Shown here in pieces: positions 40,279 through 50,690 of a stretch of DNA of 64,000 nucleotides. Numbering within the stretch: the first letter of the stretch is position 1; each line of letters opens with the position of its first letter. The notes below the pieces were generated by a model. It saw only the letters and a program-made list of their open reading frames with translations, had not been told where the DNA came from and did not search any database. The stretch covers positions 58,263-122,262 of the forward strand of contig NW_005179181.1 of NCBI RefSeq assembly GCF_000350225.1, read 5' to 3'. The DNA is from Chondrus crispus. Its lineage: Eukaryota; Rhodophyta; Florideophyceae; Gigartinales; Gigartinaceae. A program made the position numbers and the translations under genes.

Positions 40279-42297
40279 TCACTGCTCTCCAACGGCTCCA
40301 AGCTCCCTCCCTGCCCTCTCCCCGGCGAACCCTAGTTCTTCCTTCCAAAGAGATACCATCTCCTCAAGAGAGCTTCCCTGAAACAGCCTCTTCTGTTTTG
40401 AGCTAGCCTGGGCCGCAACTGAGCCCCATCCAGCTCGCCGTCGAATGCAATCCGAAATTGTGTCACAAGAAGCAGGCTTCTGAGTTGCAAGATGAGGCCG
40501 TAGCAACACCAGGCTATCTATTTTCCATTGACACCATAATGCATCCAGGACATTGCACTCACCAGATGATACTTTCCCAATAAGAACGGAAAGGGCGGCA
40601 GAGTATCCCAAAATCGAAAACAGCTCCTTTTCGACAGACTTCAAACACGTAAACGTTCGTAAAACAGCTTCCTCAGAGTGTTTTGTAGTCATCGCTAAAT
40701 CTGCTATTAGCAGTTCCTGCAAAACAGCCGTTAAAAGCGGAGATCAATATCTCGGTAGCGCCGTCACTATGGCTGACATAGTTCTCACGCCGCCCATATG
40801 AACGAAGTGCGAAAAGACATCCAACACTTCGTGAGCCCGTTTCAAAAGAGTCGACGACACAGAACTGTATTGCTGCGATAGTCCATTTTCTTTCATGCTC
40901 TGACGGCCGTATTTGAGCAGCAATGTGCTGTACACATGCAGGGCAGCGGAGAGGCGCAAGTCGGGTTCTTCGGAGAGACCAGGAAGAAGCTTTTCTAAGA
41001 TTGAGGATGACAATGATGGATCCAATTTCTTTAGTAAACCTAGCCAAATTGCGTCTACCAAGGCCGAAACACCGGACACTGATGACACTTCTGGTAACAA
41101 CCTGGCAGAAGTTCGCGGTACAATCCTTGAAACACCAGTCGGTAATGCCATTCTCCACATTCGCAGCAAGCTCGCAACAGCCATTGAAGCGTCCACATGA
41201 CCCTGCTCCAGCCCTGCGGTTTTCGCTATTTGGACCAATGCATCTTCTAATATCTCGTCAGATACCCCCACGCTTACGTTTTCCTCATCCATTATCATGT
41301 CAGTGTTGTGAGCTTGTTGATCATGCCTTCTGGTTCTTTGGAAACTATGTCCCGCCTCACAAGTTTCTGTATTTGAGAAGTCGGCACTACGGTGGCCGCC
41401 GAGCTGTGACTTGAGCGCGAGCCATGAACACAGCCCACATTGCACGCTCTGTCGATGTTGGGGCGGTTCTCAAACTGCGTCAACGTGCACTTACCACGTC
41501 ATCGGTTGGTTTGGCGCCCCTCGAAACTAGATGCGGAGCTGCCACGGAGGCTAAAAGGGCGCATCCCACACCAGCACACCCTTTTCTCGACGTAGGCGTT
41601 TGAAGATCAAAAGAAAGCAGGTCGTCCACCAGCCTATCGTCTGGTGGGGCATGCATCGGAAAGGACTGGACAATTTGGACAATAGCGTAGGCAAGATCAG
41701 TGCGCTTGCATTTTTGTCGGACGCGAGTACCCAGCAAAAAATCGACTTAGTCTTTCGCCACGCTCTTCCAGCGATAGTGCTGTTGGAAACGTCGGCCAAG
41801 GTAATAATGGCGCACACCGCTTCAAAATTGCCGTGGTCCGAATCAGACCAAGTGAGCCTCTTCAGCGCTGGTATAGGCGAGCGGAGATTGCTGGCAGCCT
41901 ACATGACAACGACCGGGCCTGTGGCGCTCCCCGTGGCCGTGAGCAAGTCGACGGCGCGACGACGAAGAGGACCAATCCTGGTCGGCAGCTTGATGAGGGC
42001 ACTGGCAACAGCTGAAAAGATGGCACGCGCACCTTGTTCGTGCTAGAAACGGACGCGGGTGTCGGCATCGAGCTGGCCGCCGGTGGTCGCAGAGGTTCGG
42101 TCGCGCGCGGTGTAGGTAAAAGTGCTGGGCTTGATCTCGTTGACTACGAACTGCAACTCCTCGAATGCATGCAGGGCGTCGCCGAGCTGGTGCAGAACTG
42201 TAATTCGTGAGGGATCCGCCGAGCCACAGGCGCGGGTGATCGCAGAGGCCGCGACTAGCAATTGAGGCTTGGAGCGGTAGGGCTTGCTGCGGTTCAT
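40279..42297 (-). pseudogene. Broken minus-strand gene of helical protein, unassigned
   Basis: Open segments in changing frames follow each other: 42297-42043 (MNRSKPYRSKP...), 41817-41480, 41445-40744 (DEILEDALVQIAKTAGLEQ..., LRLSAALHVYSTLLLKYG) and 40722-40279 (EEAVLRTFTCLKSVEKELF...). The Leu/Ala-rich pattern suggests an alpha-helical repeat or PCI-like protein; I saw a weak resemblance to eIF3m but cannot support it. Frame changes may be introns or frameshifts. It lies between the fusion gene and the right inverted end, so it would also be cargo of the candidate element. Confidence 0.25.
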
Positions 42298-42574
42298 GGA
42301 TGCCTCAAATATGCTCTGACCCCTCTTAGATGCTTTAAAGCTACGCAGTTTGTGGTGGCCCTCATGCTATAAATATCTAAAAGTAATCTTTAAACCATCC
42401 AATCAGCATTTAATCATCTTTCAGGCATCCTTTGGACATCCAGTCCCTAAAGCACGTATCAGGCCGTCACCCGATCAGCATCTCCTACACATCCAGGACC
42501 CATCCAAAATATATCCAAAAATATCTAATAGACATCAAATAAACATCCCATATACATCTGCATACTTTACTGGG
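42298..42574 (-). repeat. Right inverted end and subterminal repeat array
   Basis: On the plus strand, CATCC/CATCT/TATCC motifs recur about every 10-15 bases (for example ACCCATCCAAAATATATCC), ending TTTACTGGG at 42574. It is the inverted counterpart of 29064-29290. Confidence 0.6.
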
Positions 42575-43656
42575 GACTCCGAGCTGGCGGTCGATACGCC
42601 AGCTGTCCCGTCCGAATCGGTAAGCGCGTCGTCCAACTTCCCTCCTGCGAGACGCTCCGAAACCCCTGACTCCCTCCTAACACTCCCCCGAAATTCCCAA
42701 CTCCTCCACCCGCGACGACTTTTCCGTACGGTACCTCCTCCGGAGACCGAGAACGGACGGTCACGACGAAGTCGGCGCCGCGTGCCCATACGGTCCGCCG
42801 TCGAGCCCTGGTCGGGCTCCGGCGTCGAGCCGATCGGCCCATGCGGTACACCCGTGGCGGAGCCAACGCGGCGAGGCTCCGCGGGCCACCGAGTTGGCCG
42901 AGCCCGCGTTCGCGCGGATTAATTCGTCCGATGCGGTGCGCGTGCCCACGGCGTACAGTGCGCGACCCAAAGTCCTCGCCGCCGCCCCCCGCCGGGCTGG
43001 ACGGGGGCCGACACTGTCGCCCGGGCGGTTCTTCACCGCCCCAGCGCACCAGCGCGCTTGGACAACAGCGCGCGCAAGTTCCGTACGGTCGGTTTGGGAT
43101 CAGAATCCCCGTCTTCGCACTCCTGCCCCGAAGGGCTGGCCAATTTTCATAAATCTGCCCTTGTTTTCCGTCCTTTGCGGCCGAAGTCGGCCACAGAAGG
43201 GCACGGATACGTGCGCCAGAACTTCCCTCGTGCGCTCGCAGCGATTCGCGCGCATCAACCGATCGGAATGTCCTTTTTCTGCGACCTGTCTCCCAAAGCG
43301 TCGTTTGGAAACTGAAAGAAACCAAAAGAAACCGAAAGAAACGGGAAGAAACCGATTTGGTTTCCAAATATGTCCGAATGCGGTTTTCCAGAGGCAACAC
43401 TACCGGACGCGGAATGCTCCCAGGAGTGCAATGCCGTTGTCAGAAACGGGCTACGATTTTTTCCCGCAGCGTGGGAGGGAAAAACGTAGCACAAATGGCG
43501 ACTAAATTAAAAAGCCGGCGAACGCGATACATCTCAATACAAAGTACCGGTTCCCGGTACAGTTCTCCATTTCCATAGGCGCGTGCGAGCGGCAGTGCAC
43601 GACGCGCGCGAGGGAGGTCGTCCTGACGGTTCGGCCATGCGAGGCCGGAAGAAGCG
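42575..43656. other. GC-rich flank downstream of Gypsy pol, no gene recognised
   Basis: Here a 3' LTR would be expected for the minus-strand Gypsy element. I could find no counterpart of it beyond gag at 50.7-51.3 kb. A GCGGGAAAAAATC purine string on the minus strand (about 43458-43470) is a possible polypurine tract. The 277-residue minus-strand open frame (43400-42567) is low-complexity and likely spurious. Confidence 0.35.
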
Positions 43657-46600
43657 CTACGCGAGCGCGCTTGTCCGTCCTTGGCGCGTACGCCAATATC
43701 GGGCGATGAAAGGTTGCGGGAGCTGCTTGGAGGGCTCGTAGGTATCGTCAGAAGCGGCGTACCCGTACCAGCGAACCTTGTACTCGATGCCGCCGCGGGT
43801 CATACGGTGTCCGACGATGCGGTCAACGACGTATTCCGCGCGGGGCGTTGTGGCTTGTGCGTCCGATGCGGATGGAATGGCCGAGGTGACAGTGTCCCTC
43901 GGCCCGCGTGGCATTTTTGTGACGCGGTCGATGCTCACGCGGTTCTCCACACCGTCCTGCTCGATGAGGACCGTGGTGTCCGTAGCGGAGCGCACGCGAA
44001 ACGGCCCCTCTGTCCTTGGTAGAAGTTTGACAGAGAGCTCGTCCGTTCCGGTCGTACCTTGCGCACGCGTGCGTCGCTCGACGCTTGTCAACGGGCGGGG
44101 CGGGCGATCAACGTAGACAAAATCGCCCGCCACAACGACCGGACGGAAGCGGACCTTCTTGTCAAAATCGTCCTTGTACCGCTTTTGCGATGCGGATAAT
44201 TTCGTCCGAGCGCGGTCGAGAGCGTCGCGAAGCTTGCGCAGCGTGGCGCGCTTGTACTGCACCGGGGTCCGCAGGTCCTCTCGATGGGTCCCCGCGTCCT
44301 GCGGCACAGTACCGGGGAGGATTAAACCGGACGGTGGCCGCGTTAACACCAGGTCGAACGGAGTCGTCTCCGTCGACCGGTGGACCTGCCTATTGTACGC
44401 GAAGGTCAGCGGCTGCACGTAGTCGTCCCAATCGCGCTGGTGCTCCTCCACGTAGTACCGGAGGCGTTGCACCAGCGTGCGATTGAACCGTTCGGTCTTC
44501 CCATTCGACTGGGGGTGGTAGGCTGTCGTGAGATAATGCCGCACCCCCAGGAGGGCGCATACTGCGTCGAAGAATTTCGCAGCGAACTGGGGGCCATTGT
44601 CGGTTAGTACGTAGCGCGGGGCTCCGTAAACGTAGACCCAGTTGTCTAAAAACGCGTTTGCGACGACCGAAGCGGTTGTGGTCCGGAGCAGGATACTGCG
44701 CGTTAGCTTGGAGAACCGGTCGGTAATTACCAACACGTGTTGTTTTCCGTGCGCGGCCTTGGGCAGGGGCCCCAGGAGGTCCATCGCGACAAACTCCAAG
44801 GGGCCCGCCGCGGGGAACAGCTTGAGATCCTTTTGGTTCTTGACAAGCGTCCCGCGGGTCGCAGCACACGAGGTGCAATTCCGTACGGTCAAAAACGCGT
44901 CGCTGGCCATGTGTGTCCAGTAGTACTCCCTGCGAAGGGTGTAGTACATACGCATCGCTCCCGGGTGACCTGCCAACCTCGGATGGTGTGCCAGGTACAG
45001 TACCCGGGGGCGCAACCGAGTCGGTACCACGCGCTGCAGGGTTCCGTCCAGCGGGGACGTCCTCACGAGAAATCCGTAACGGTCGATGTCGAACTTCGAG
45101 TTCGGCGTCCCGACGGTTTCCGCGGCGAAGCGACAGAAGGCGTCCTCAGCTTGTTCGCGAAGAAATTCCTCAACCGAGATGGACGCAGCGTCGCGTTCCT
45201 CGGGAGTTATCGCGAGCGCGTGACAACCGTCCGGACGGTCTTGCGGCGGGTCCCAGTGCACATTGTCCAGGAGGGCCTCGCTGCCCTCATCGTACTGGAC
45301 CGCGAAGCACGGGACCTCATCATCGACCGGTTCTGTGTCTCCTCCATCTGTACGTAAGCTCGATACGCCGTCCGCAAGTTGGTGCTTGACGCCTGGGCGG
45401 TACTGTACCTCGTAGTCGTACTCTGCCAAGCGCAGGCGCCAGCGAGCGAGCCGACCGGAACTGTCCGCTAAATCGAGGACCCAGCGTAGGGCCTCGTGAT
45501 CCGTGCGGAGGTTGAACGCGCTTCCGTATAGGTACGGCCGTAGGGTGAGGATGCTCCACACTACGGCCAAGCATTCCTTTTCGGTAGTCGTATAATTGCG
45601 CTCCGCGTCGGTCAACGCGCGGCTCCAATATCCGATCGGTCGAGTACCTCCATCGGGTTGCTCTTGTAGAAGGGCGCAACCCACTTGGTGTCCGCACGCG
45701 TCGGTGTCCGGCGTATATTTCCGTCCGTAGCGGGGCAGCGCGAGGATTGGCGGCGCCACGAGGCGCCGCTTCAATTCCTCAAACGCCGCGTATTCCGTAT
45801 CGGTTAATATCTTGAACTCGTAGGGCTGATTCTTGTCGGTCTTCTTGTTCAGCGGCGCGGCGATCCTCGCGAATCCTTGCACAAACCGTCGGTACACGTT
45901 GCACATCCCGAGAAAGGATCGCAGTTCCGTTTGGTTCGTAGACGCGCGCGCGCTCGATCGCGATGACGTTGCGTCGCTCCACCTCCAACCGTCCCGGACG
46001 AATGACGTGCCCAAGATTGGTGAGGTGTCGAAAAACGCGCACTTTGCCAATTTTAGCGACACGCCCGCGGTATGTAGAAGCCGTAGTACCTCGCCCACGT
46101 GTGCCATATGTTCCGTAACGGTTCGCGAGTAGACGATGACGTCATCGAGGTAGACCAGCGCGGTCTCCCATTTCACGCGGGACAGGATGATGTCGACCGC
46201 TCGTTGAAATGTCGCGGGCGCGTTTTTGAGACCGAACGGCATGCGTAGGAAGCGGTAGAGGCCCGAATGCGACGCGAACGTAGTTTTGTCGCGGTCCTCC
46301 TCGGCGATCTCCACCTGCCAATACCCGCTATTACAGTCTGGCGTGGTAAAGACAGTGGCATCGCCGAGCGAGTCGATACATTTGTCCATGCGCGGTAGTG
46401 GGTAGGAGTCGCGAACCGTAACGGCGTTTAGCTTGCGATAGTCCACGCAGAACCGCATGGTCCCGTCCTTTTTAGGGACGAAGACCACGGGGCTCGCCCA
46501 CTCGGCCGATGTCGGTTCGATGACTCCCGCGCGCAGCATGCGGTCGATTTCCTTCTTTTCCTTCTCGCGCACGATGGGTCCGGCTCGGTAGGGTGCTTGG

Positions 46601-48330
46601 TAGATAGGCTTCGCACCGGGCTTCAGCTCGATGCGATGCTTCGTAGCATCGATCTTACCCAAGTGGCCGGACCACATGTCCTTGAACTCGGACAGCATGT
46701 CCATAATTTCCGACCGGACGGTACTGTCTTCTGCACCAATATGGACGTCTTCTTCCCACGAGCGGGTCTTCTCCGCGTCCGTATCGGTCCGCTCATCCGC
46801 GTTAGCGGGATTGCCACTGTGGGCGTCGTCCGTTTCCGGTTCTTCGCGTCGCGCGCCTCCTCCCGTAGCGGTGGTGGATTTAATTCTGCCATCGTCCGTA
46901 ACGGGTCCTTCTCGTCGCGCACATTCCTCCGCGGGTGAGGAATTAATCTTGCCTTCGTCCGTAGCGGATTCTTTGCGACGCGCGTATCCTTCCGTAGCGG
47001 TGGGGAATTTTCTTCTGCCATCGTCCGTAACTGGTTGTTCGCGTCGCGCCTGTTCCTCCGTAGCGGTCGAGGAATTATTTTTGTTCCCTCCCCCTTCCTT
47101 AGCGTCGGCCTCTCCGGGGACCGGCACGCCAAGTGTCAGGATGTGTGTGGGGGAAGGCAACGCGAGACCAACAACGGTATGCTTGGGGACGTGGGCCGCG
47201 CGGCTTCCGAAGTTGCTAACGAGCACCGTAAACGGCTCGCCCGGGAGGAGGTCCATGACCCCCTGGGCCATCAGGCATAAATTCTTATGCGCCGTTTTGG
47301 GGTGATTTTGCAGGAAGCAAAGCCCCCCAACCGGTGTTGCGACGCGTACCATCGCTTGGGTCATCGGGGGTATCGTCACCCCCTTGACCACGCGAATTTT
47401 CCGTGACGGTACGTTCGTCGGGAACTGCGCGCGCTTCCGGTCGGCCGAATTTTCCTCCTGCGGGAACTGCTGCGACGGTCCCCTCGAGGCCATCTTGCGG
47501 TCGTGCCTCGAGGGTGTGACTCCCGTCAGCGCTACGGACGGTGCATGATGGAACCGCACCTTCCTCTGCGGTGGCAGGATCGCCTTCACGTGGCGATCCA
47601 GGAACGTGGTTCCGAGGATACAGTCCACCGCGAGGTTGGTGACGACCAAGAACGGTACGCGCACGACGAACTCACCAATCCGGACGTACAGCTTGAGTTC
47701 GCCGAGGGCCTTCATCGACCTATTCGAAGCGTCGATGAGCGGCGGGCTCCGCGCGGACTGGATGGCAGCGCGCCACGGTTCTGCCACACAGCGTAGGTGG
47801 ATTAGATTCGGGCTGGCGCCCGAATCTAGAACCGGCGTGATGGCGCGCATCATCGCGCGTCGTTGTCCGACCGTTGCGGTGACCTTGTAATTTTGCTTCT
47901 TGAAGAAGGAAATTGCCGCTTCGTCCGTTCGGCTCTGCGATTGCGCGCGTACCGAAGCGGTCGACGGGGTGCCTTGTTTATTGAGGCTTGGCACGGGGAG
48001 GATCGTCGACGCCTCTACGCGTCCTCCCCGGCTTCCTCCGTCAACCCAAGGTCCTCGGGCCCCTCGTCCGTCAGCGGTAACGCGGGTTCTTCCGATTGGA
48101 CGGTCTCGCGCGGCTCGACCACGTTGATGCCCGTGGGAGCCTGCGCACGCGAATTTCGCCACGCGGTCGGCGGTTGACGCTCGAACGGCGAGCCTGGGCG
48201 GAGACCTTGACGGATCCGAAGCTTTTGGTAATTGGCCTCGCGGGCCTGCAAAAGCTTCGAACGCAGCGCGCTGTCCGCCACCACAGGACATTGCTCCTGT
48301 CGGTGGGTCAGGTCCAGACAGAACCGACAC
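43657..48330 (-). CDS. pol: Gypsy pol polyprotein (protease, RT, RNase H, integrase, chromodomain)
   Basis: 1557 residues. The aspartic protease has VLDSGASPNLIH near residue 167. RT has MRFCVDYRKLNAVTVRDSYPLPRMD and the ALVYLDDVIVYSR box at about 46175-46130. RNase H has YTPDTDACGHQVGCALLQ, TTEKECLAVVW and LRTDHEALRW. Integrase has HPGAMRMYYTLRREYYW, CTSC, then the D-D-E residues in VAMDLLGPL, VLTDNGPQF and NGKTERFN. The chromodomain (YVVDRIVGHRMTRGGIEYKVRWYGY...DTYEP) fills the last 60 residues and would direct integration to marked chromatin. Within the RT-RNase H connection (about 45943-46040) the homologous reading switches to the neighbouring phase and back, a compensated double frameshift. 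The protein is made by -1 shift from gag; the ATG at 48330 is nominal. Confidence 0.85.
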   Translation of the reverse strand: MSVLSGPDPPTGAMSCGGGQRAAFEAFAGPRGQLPKASDPSRSPPRLAVRASTADRVAKFACAGSHGHQRGRAARDRPIGRTRVTADGRGARGPWVDGGSRGGRVEASTILPVPSLNKQGTPSTASVRAQSQSRTDEAAISFFKKQNYKVTATVGQRRAMMRAITPVLDSGASPNLIHLRCVAEPWRAAIQSARSPPLIDASNRSMKALGELKLYVRIGEFVVRVPFLVVTNLAVDCILGTTFLDRHVKAILPPQRKVRFHHAPSVALTGVTPSRHDRKMASRGPSQQFPQEENSADRKRAQFPTNVPSRKIRVVKGVTIPPMTQAMVRVATPVGGLCFLQNHPKTAHKNLCLMAQGVMDLLPGEPFTVLVSNFGSRAAHVPKHTVVGLALPSPTHILTLGVPVPGEADAKEGGGNKNNSSTATEEQARREQPVTDDGRRKFPTATEGYARRKESATDEGKINSSPAEECARREGPVTDDGRIKSTTATGGGARREEPETDDAHSGNPANADERTDTDAEKTRSWEEDVHIGAEDSTVRSEIMDMLSEFKDMWSGHLGKIDATKHRIELKPGAKPIYQAPYRAGPIVREKEKKEIDRMLRAGVIEPTSAEWASPVVFVPKKDGTMRFCVDYRKLNAVTVRDSYPLPRMDKCIDSLGDATVFTTPDCNSGYWQVEIAEEDRDKTTFASHSGLYRFLRMPFGLKNAPATFQRAVDIILSRVKWETALVYLDDVIVYSRTVTEHMAHVGEVLRLLHTAGVSLKLAKCAFFDTSPILGTSFVRDGWRWSDATSSRSSARASTNQTELRSFLGMCNVYRRFVQGFARIAAPLNKKTDKNQPYEFKILTDTEYAAFEELKRRLVAPPILALPRYGRKYTPDTDACGHQVGCALLQEQPDGGTRPIGYWSRALTDAERNYTTTEKECLAVVWSILTLRPYLYGSAFNLRTDHEALRWVLDLADSSGRLARWRLRLAEYDYEVQYRPGVKHQLADGVSSLRTDGGDTEPVDDEVPCFAVQYDEGSEALLDNVHWDPPQDRPDGCHALAITPEERDAASISVEEFLREQAEDAFCRFAAETVGTPNSKFDIDRYGFLVRTSPLDGTLQRVVPTRLRPRVLYLAHHPRLAGHPGAMRMYYTLRREYYWTHMASDAFLTVRNCTSCAATRGTLVKNQKDLKLFPAAGPLEFVAMDLLGPLPKAAHGKQHVLVITDRFSKLTRSILLRTTTASVVANAFLDNWVYVYGAPRYVLTDNGPQFAAKFFDAVCALLGVRHYLTTAYHPQSNGKTERFNRTLVQRLRYYVEEHQRDWDDYVQPLTFAYNRQVHRSTETTPFDLVLTRPPSGLILPGTVPQDAGTHREDLRTPVQYKRATLRKLRDALDRARTKLSASQKRYKDDFDKKVRFRPVVVAGDFVYVDRPPRPLTSVERRTRAQGTTGTDELSVKLLPRTEGPFRVRSATDTTVLIEQDGVENRVSIDRVTKMPRGPRDTVTSAIPSASDAQATTPRAEYVVDRIVGHRMTRGGIEYKVRWYGYAASDDTYEPSKQLPQPFIARYWRTRQGRTSALA

Positions 48331-50603
48331 GGCGGGGGTCCAGGTAATCCTTGATTGAAGAACCGGACCCGCTGGTTCTGTACTGGCTTTCCGTACGGAT
48401 ATGCGCGCGCGTCACCTTGTTGGGCGGGCGCCATCGGTGCGCCCGCCGGGGACGAGGCAGGTGACGGATGGTAGCTAGTCGGCGGCGAGCTAAGCGAGCT
48501 CGGCGTCGCCGACTGGTCCGTCACCGCCAGTATCTCCTCCGTTTCGGTTCCGCGCGCTGTCGGGAGTTCAGACAGGGACTCGACCGACAGCACGGGCCTT
48601 GTCCGCGCGTTGCGCGTGAACCTTCTCACCGAATCGGGCGGTGCTTGAGGCGACGCGAGCGAGGTCGCCTGTCTTCGAGCCGAGCGGTGCGTTTGGCCTA
48701 TCGCTTGCGCGTAGCGTGCCACCGCTTGGTAGTCCACGCCCGGATGCGTCGCGAGATAGTTCCGCACCTGCGCGCACGTCGCTGGCAGAAGTCCCTCAAC
48801 GAAAAGGGACTTCAAGCGCCTGTCCGAAAATACGGTTCCGCAGCGCAACGCCTTGTCCCACAACTGGTTACTGTACACCTCCTCCGTCATATTAGAGCTC
48901 TGACGGAAGGAGGTGACATCACGGACCGCTTCGGAAATAACTTCGTCAGTCGCGTACGTGCGCAATAAAAAGTTAACAACTTCCGCGTAGGTTTCGAGCA
49001 TATCGCGCTGCTCCGCATCGACCGCCATGGTGTTCCCGTGTAGCCTGGACTGGAGCAAGGCGTGAGCCTGCCCAGTCACATAGAACTGGAAACACCATAC
49101 GGCCGCGCCTTCGCTGACCTCATTGTGGTCGCAGGCCATCTTGAAGCGCGCGAGAAATCCTAGCACCACGATTGGATCTTGACCACCGAATGTGTGGGTT
49201 TTCAGCTGGACGTCCAACTTCTTCCGATATCGGTTAACTCGCCGCGCGGTACTGGCGTCGTAGCGCGCGCTGCGATTTTCCAGCCTATACGTGCGGTAGT
49301 CGACGGCCTTGGTGAACAGGTCGTTCAGCGGTCTGATCACCGGCAACCGTTTCGGATCCCGCCTCGGGGCAGACCGGCGGTCTCTGCCCCTGCGATGGCG
49401 GTCTCCTTCTCCGGCGGGGCTACTGTAGCCCTCCGGATCGGAGTCTTCCCGCCGGAACCGACGCCGGTCGCGCGCATTGCGGCCTCTGCGGTCGCCTCTG
49501 CGCGATCCGTCCGACTCGGTGTCCTCGTCATCGGAGGGGTATCCACCTCCTCCGGCATCGCGGTATCGCGTATAGCGTCCTTCGCGGTTATCATCGGAGG
49601 GGTAACCGACCCCTCCGGCATCGCGGTATCGCGTGTAGCGTCCGTCGCGGTTATCATCGGAGGGGTAACCGACCCCTCCGGCATCGCGGTATCGCGCGTA
49701 GCGTCCGTCGCGGTTCTTGCGCGTCGCTCTGTGGCGACGTCTTGTGTCTTCTTCCTCGGAGGGGTTTTCTGTACCCTCCGAGATGTAGCCTTGAGCGCCG
49801 GGTGCGCTTCTTCTGCTCGACCGATACGGCTGTAGCTTTTCTGTCGCGAAGCGCCCCAGGCGGTTTTCTGTCCCGCGGGGGCCAGCCGTATCGGCGAGTA
49901 CGGGAGGGCCATTTTCTGTGGGCCCTCCTGTAGCACCATAAATTGGTGGGAGGTAAATGGTCTTACCCTCCGGGTGAGGGGCCATTGTACCGATCCCGGG
50001 TGCGGCGCCGATCGGTTCAGCGTGCGTTAGCGTAGGATCCGGAGCGGTTGAGTCGCGCTGCTCGCGTGCGTCGACTCCTGCTCCGGCGAAGGTCGTGGCC
50101 AGACGATTGGCCACGGCGGAGCTGATCGCTCCCTTTAGAGCCGTGCCGGACGGGGATTCTTCATCCACAGTGGTGAACGCGGTCACCACCTCGCATTGGA
50201 CTTGAGCGGGTAGAAGTTCGTCCAAAAGCGGTGGTATCGCGCTGCGTACGTGCGCGTCCACGAGCGCGGGCACCGTTCGGTCGAGGCATACGCGCGCTAC
50301 CTGGGGGAGTTCCGTAGCGAGGAACTCCTCGACCCAGGCCTGGATGCGCGGCTGAATCGCGTCGACCATCCATTGGACGCGATTCTCAGTGCCTGCCGAC
50401 ACGGCCGGCGTAACATCCGATGCGGACGCTCGCGTGCGGCCCGGTCGCGGTGGCGGTCGCAGCAGGGCTTCCGGGTTCTCCACCCGGGGGCGCGGTGCGC
50501 CACTGCCACTGCGGGTGCTCAGACGCCCGGAGGCGGAGTCTCCCCCTTGATCCGGTCGGTTCATCGTCGAATACGCTTCGCGATCGACGCGGTGATTTCT
50601 CAA
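48015..50603 (-). CDS. gag: Gypsy Gag polyprotein
   Basis: 862 residues from ATG 50603. The middle part is extremely Arg/Asp/Gly-rich and holds three tandem 21-residue repeats (GRYTRYRDAGGVGYPSDDN). Then comes a capsid-like region (KLDVQLKTHTFGGQDPIVVLGFLARFKMACD, VNFLLRTYATDEVI). The zinc knuckle CRFCLDLTHRQEQC (C-x2-C-x4-H-x4-C) lies near the C-terminus, followed by an acidic tail. The capsid assembles around the RNA, bound by the knuckle and probably by the Arg-rich repeats. The frame is intact. Confidence 0.85.
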   Translation of the reverse strand: MRNHRVDREAYSTMNRPDQGGDSASGRLSTRSGSGAPRPRVENPEALLRPPPRPGRTRASASDVTPAVSAGTENRVQWMVDAIQPRIQAWVEEFLATELPQVARVCLDRTVPALVDAHVRSAIPPLLDELLPAQVQCEVVTAFTTVDEESPSGTALKGAISSAVANRLATTFAGAGVDAREQRDSTAPDPTLTHAEPIGAAPGIGTMAPHPEGKTIYLPPIYGATGGPTENGPPVLADTAGPRGTENRLGRFATEKLQPYRSSRRSAPGAQGYISEGTENPSEEEDTRRRHRATRKNRDGRYARYRDAGGVGYPSDDNRDGRYTRYRDAGGVGYPSDDNREGRYTRYRDAGGGGYPSDDEDTESDGSRRGDRRGRNARDRRRFRREDSDPEGYSSPAGEGDRHRRGRDRRSAPRRDPKRLPVIRPLNDLFTKAVDYRTYRLENRSARYDASTARRVNRYRKKLDVQLKTHTFGGQDPIVVLGFLARFKMACDHNEVSEGAAVWCFQFYVTGQAHALLQSRLHGNTMAVDAEQRDMLETYAEVVNFLLRTYATDEVISEAVRDVTSFRQSSNMTEEVYSNQLWDKALRCGTVFSDRRLKSLFVEGLLPATCAQVRNYLATHPGVDYQAVARYAQAIGQTHRSARRQATSLASPQAPPDSVRRFTRNARTRPVLSVESLSELPTARGTETEEILAVTDQSATPSSLSSPPTSYHPSPASSPAGAPMAPAQQGDARAYPYGKPVQNQRVRFFNQGLPGPPPCRFCLDLTHRQEQCPVVADSALRSKLLQAREANYQKLRIRQGLRPGSPFERQPPTAWRNSRAQAPTGINVVEPRETVQSEEPALPLTDEGPEDLGLTEEAGEDA
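49529..49717 (-). repeat. Three tandem 63-bp units within gag
   Basis: Units start at 49529, 49592 and 49655 (CATCGGAGGGGTA on the plus strand) and differ at a few bases. Being in multiples of three, they preserve the frame and encode 21-residue RYRDAGG-type repeats. Confidence 0.9.
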
Positions 50604-50659
50604 CCTTTTCCGTCCGTACGGTTCTGCGCGCGATCGAGCGACTACGCGTGCGGCTCAAC

Positions 50660-50690
50660 CTCGAAAGTTATCCGCTCCGCAAGAGTACCA
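50660..50690 (-). other. Candidate tRNA primer binding site
   Basis: On the minus strand TGGTACTCTTGCGGAGCGGA begins at 50690. TGG is complementary to a tRNA 3' CCA, and the site lies just upstream of gag. The plus strand downstream of it starts TGTGAGATAAC, a possible LTR edge. Which tRNA would prime is not identified. Confidence 0.25.

Larger units (their letters stand above)
29064..42574. mobile_element. Candidate large CACTA/EnSpm-like transposon with cargo
   Basis: The left end starts CCCAGTAAGGTATATGGACA. The reverse complement of the right end starts CCCAGTAAAGTATGCAGATG and continues with GATGTTT-TT-GATG in both. A second shared block, GTTTAAAGATAACTTTTGGA against GTTTAAAGATTACTTTTAGA, lies further in. 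Both ends then carry degenerate TTTGGATG-type repeats in opposite orientation, like the subterminal repeats of CACTA elements. A TNP2-type transposase lies inside. No target-site duplication is visible (flanks TATA and GACTC), so two independent ends of one family cannot be excluded. Confidence 0.45.
43657..50690 (-). mobile_element. Ty3/Gypsy chromovirus-type LTR retrotransposon body
   Basis: Minus-strand gag (50603-48015) and pol (48330-43657) overlap by 316 bp in the -1 relationship typical of programmed frameshifting. Pol carries protease, RT, RNase H, integrase and a C-terminal chromodomain in Ty3/Gypsy order. Both ORFs are very long and open, so the element is young or still under constraint. 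A candidate primer binding site precedes gag. Terminal repeats could not be paired within the window. Confidence 0.85.

Noticed and set aside
42567-43400. 277-residue minus-strand frame next to Gypsy pol
   Set aside because: Low-complexity Arg/Gly/Pro sequence with several other phases open at once; typical of GC-rich non-coding DNA.
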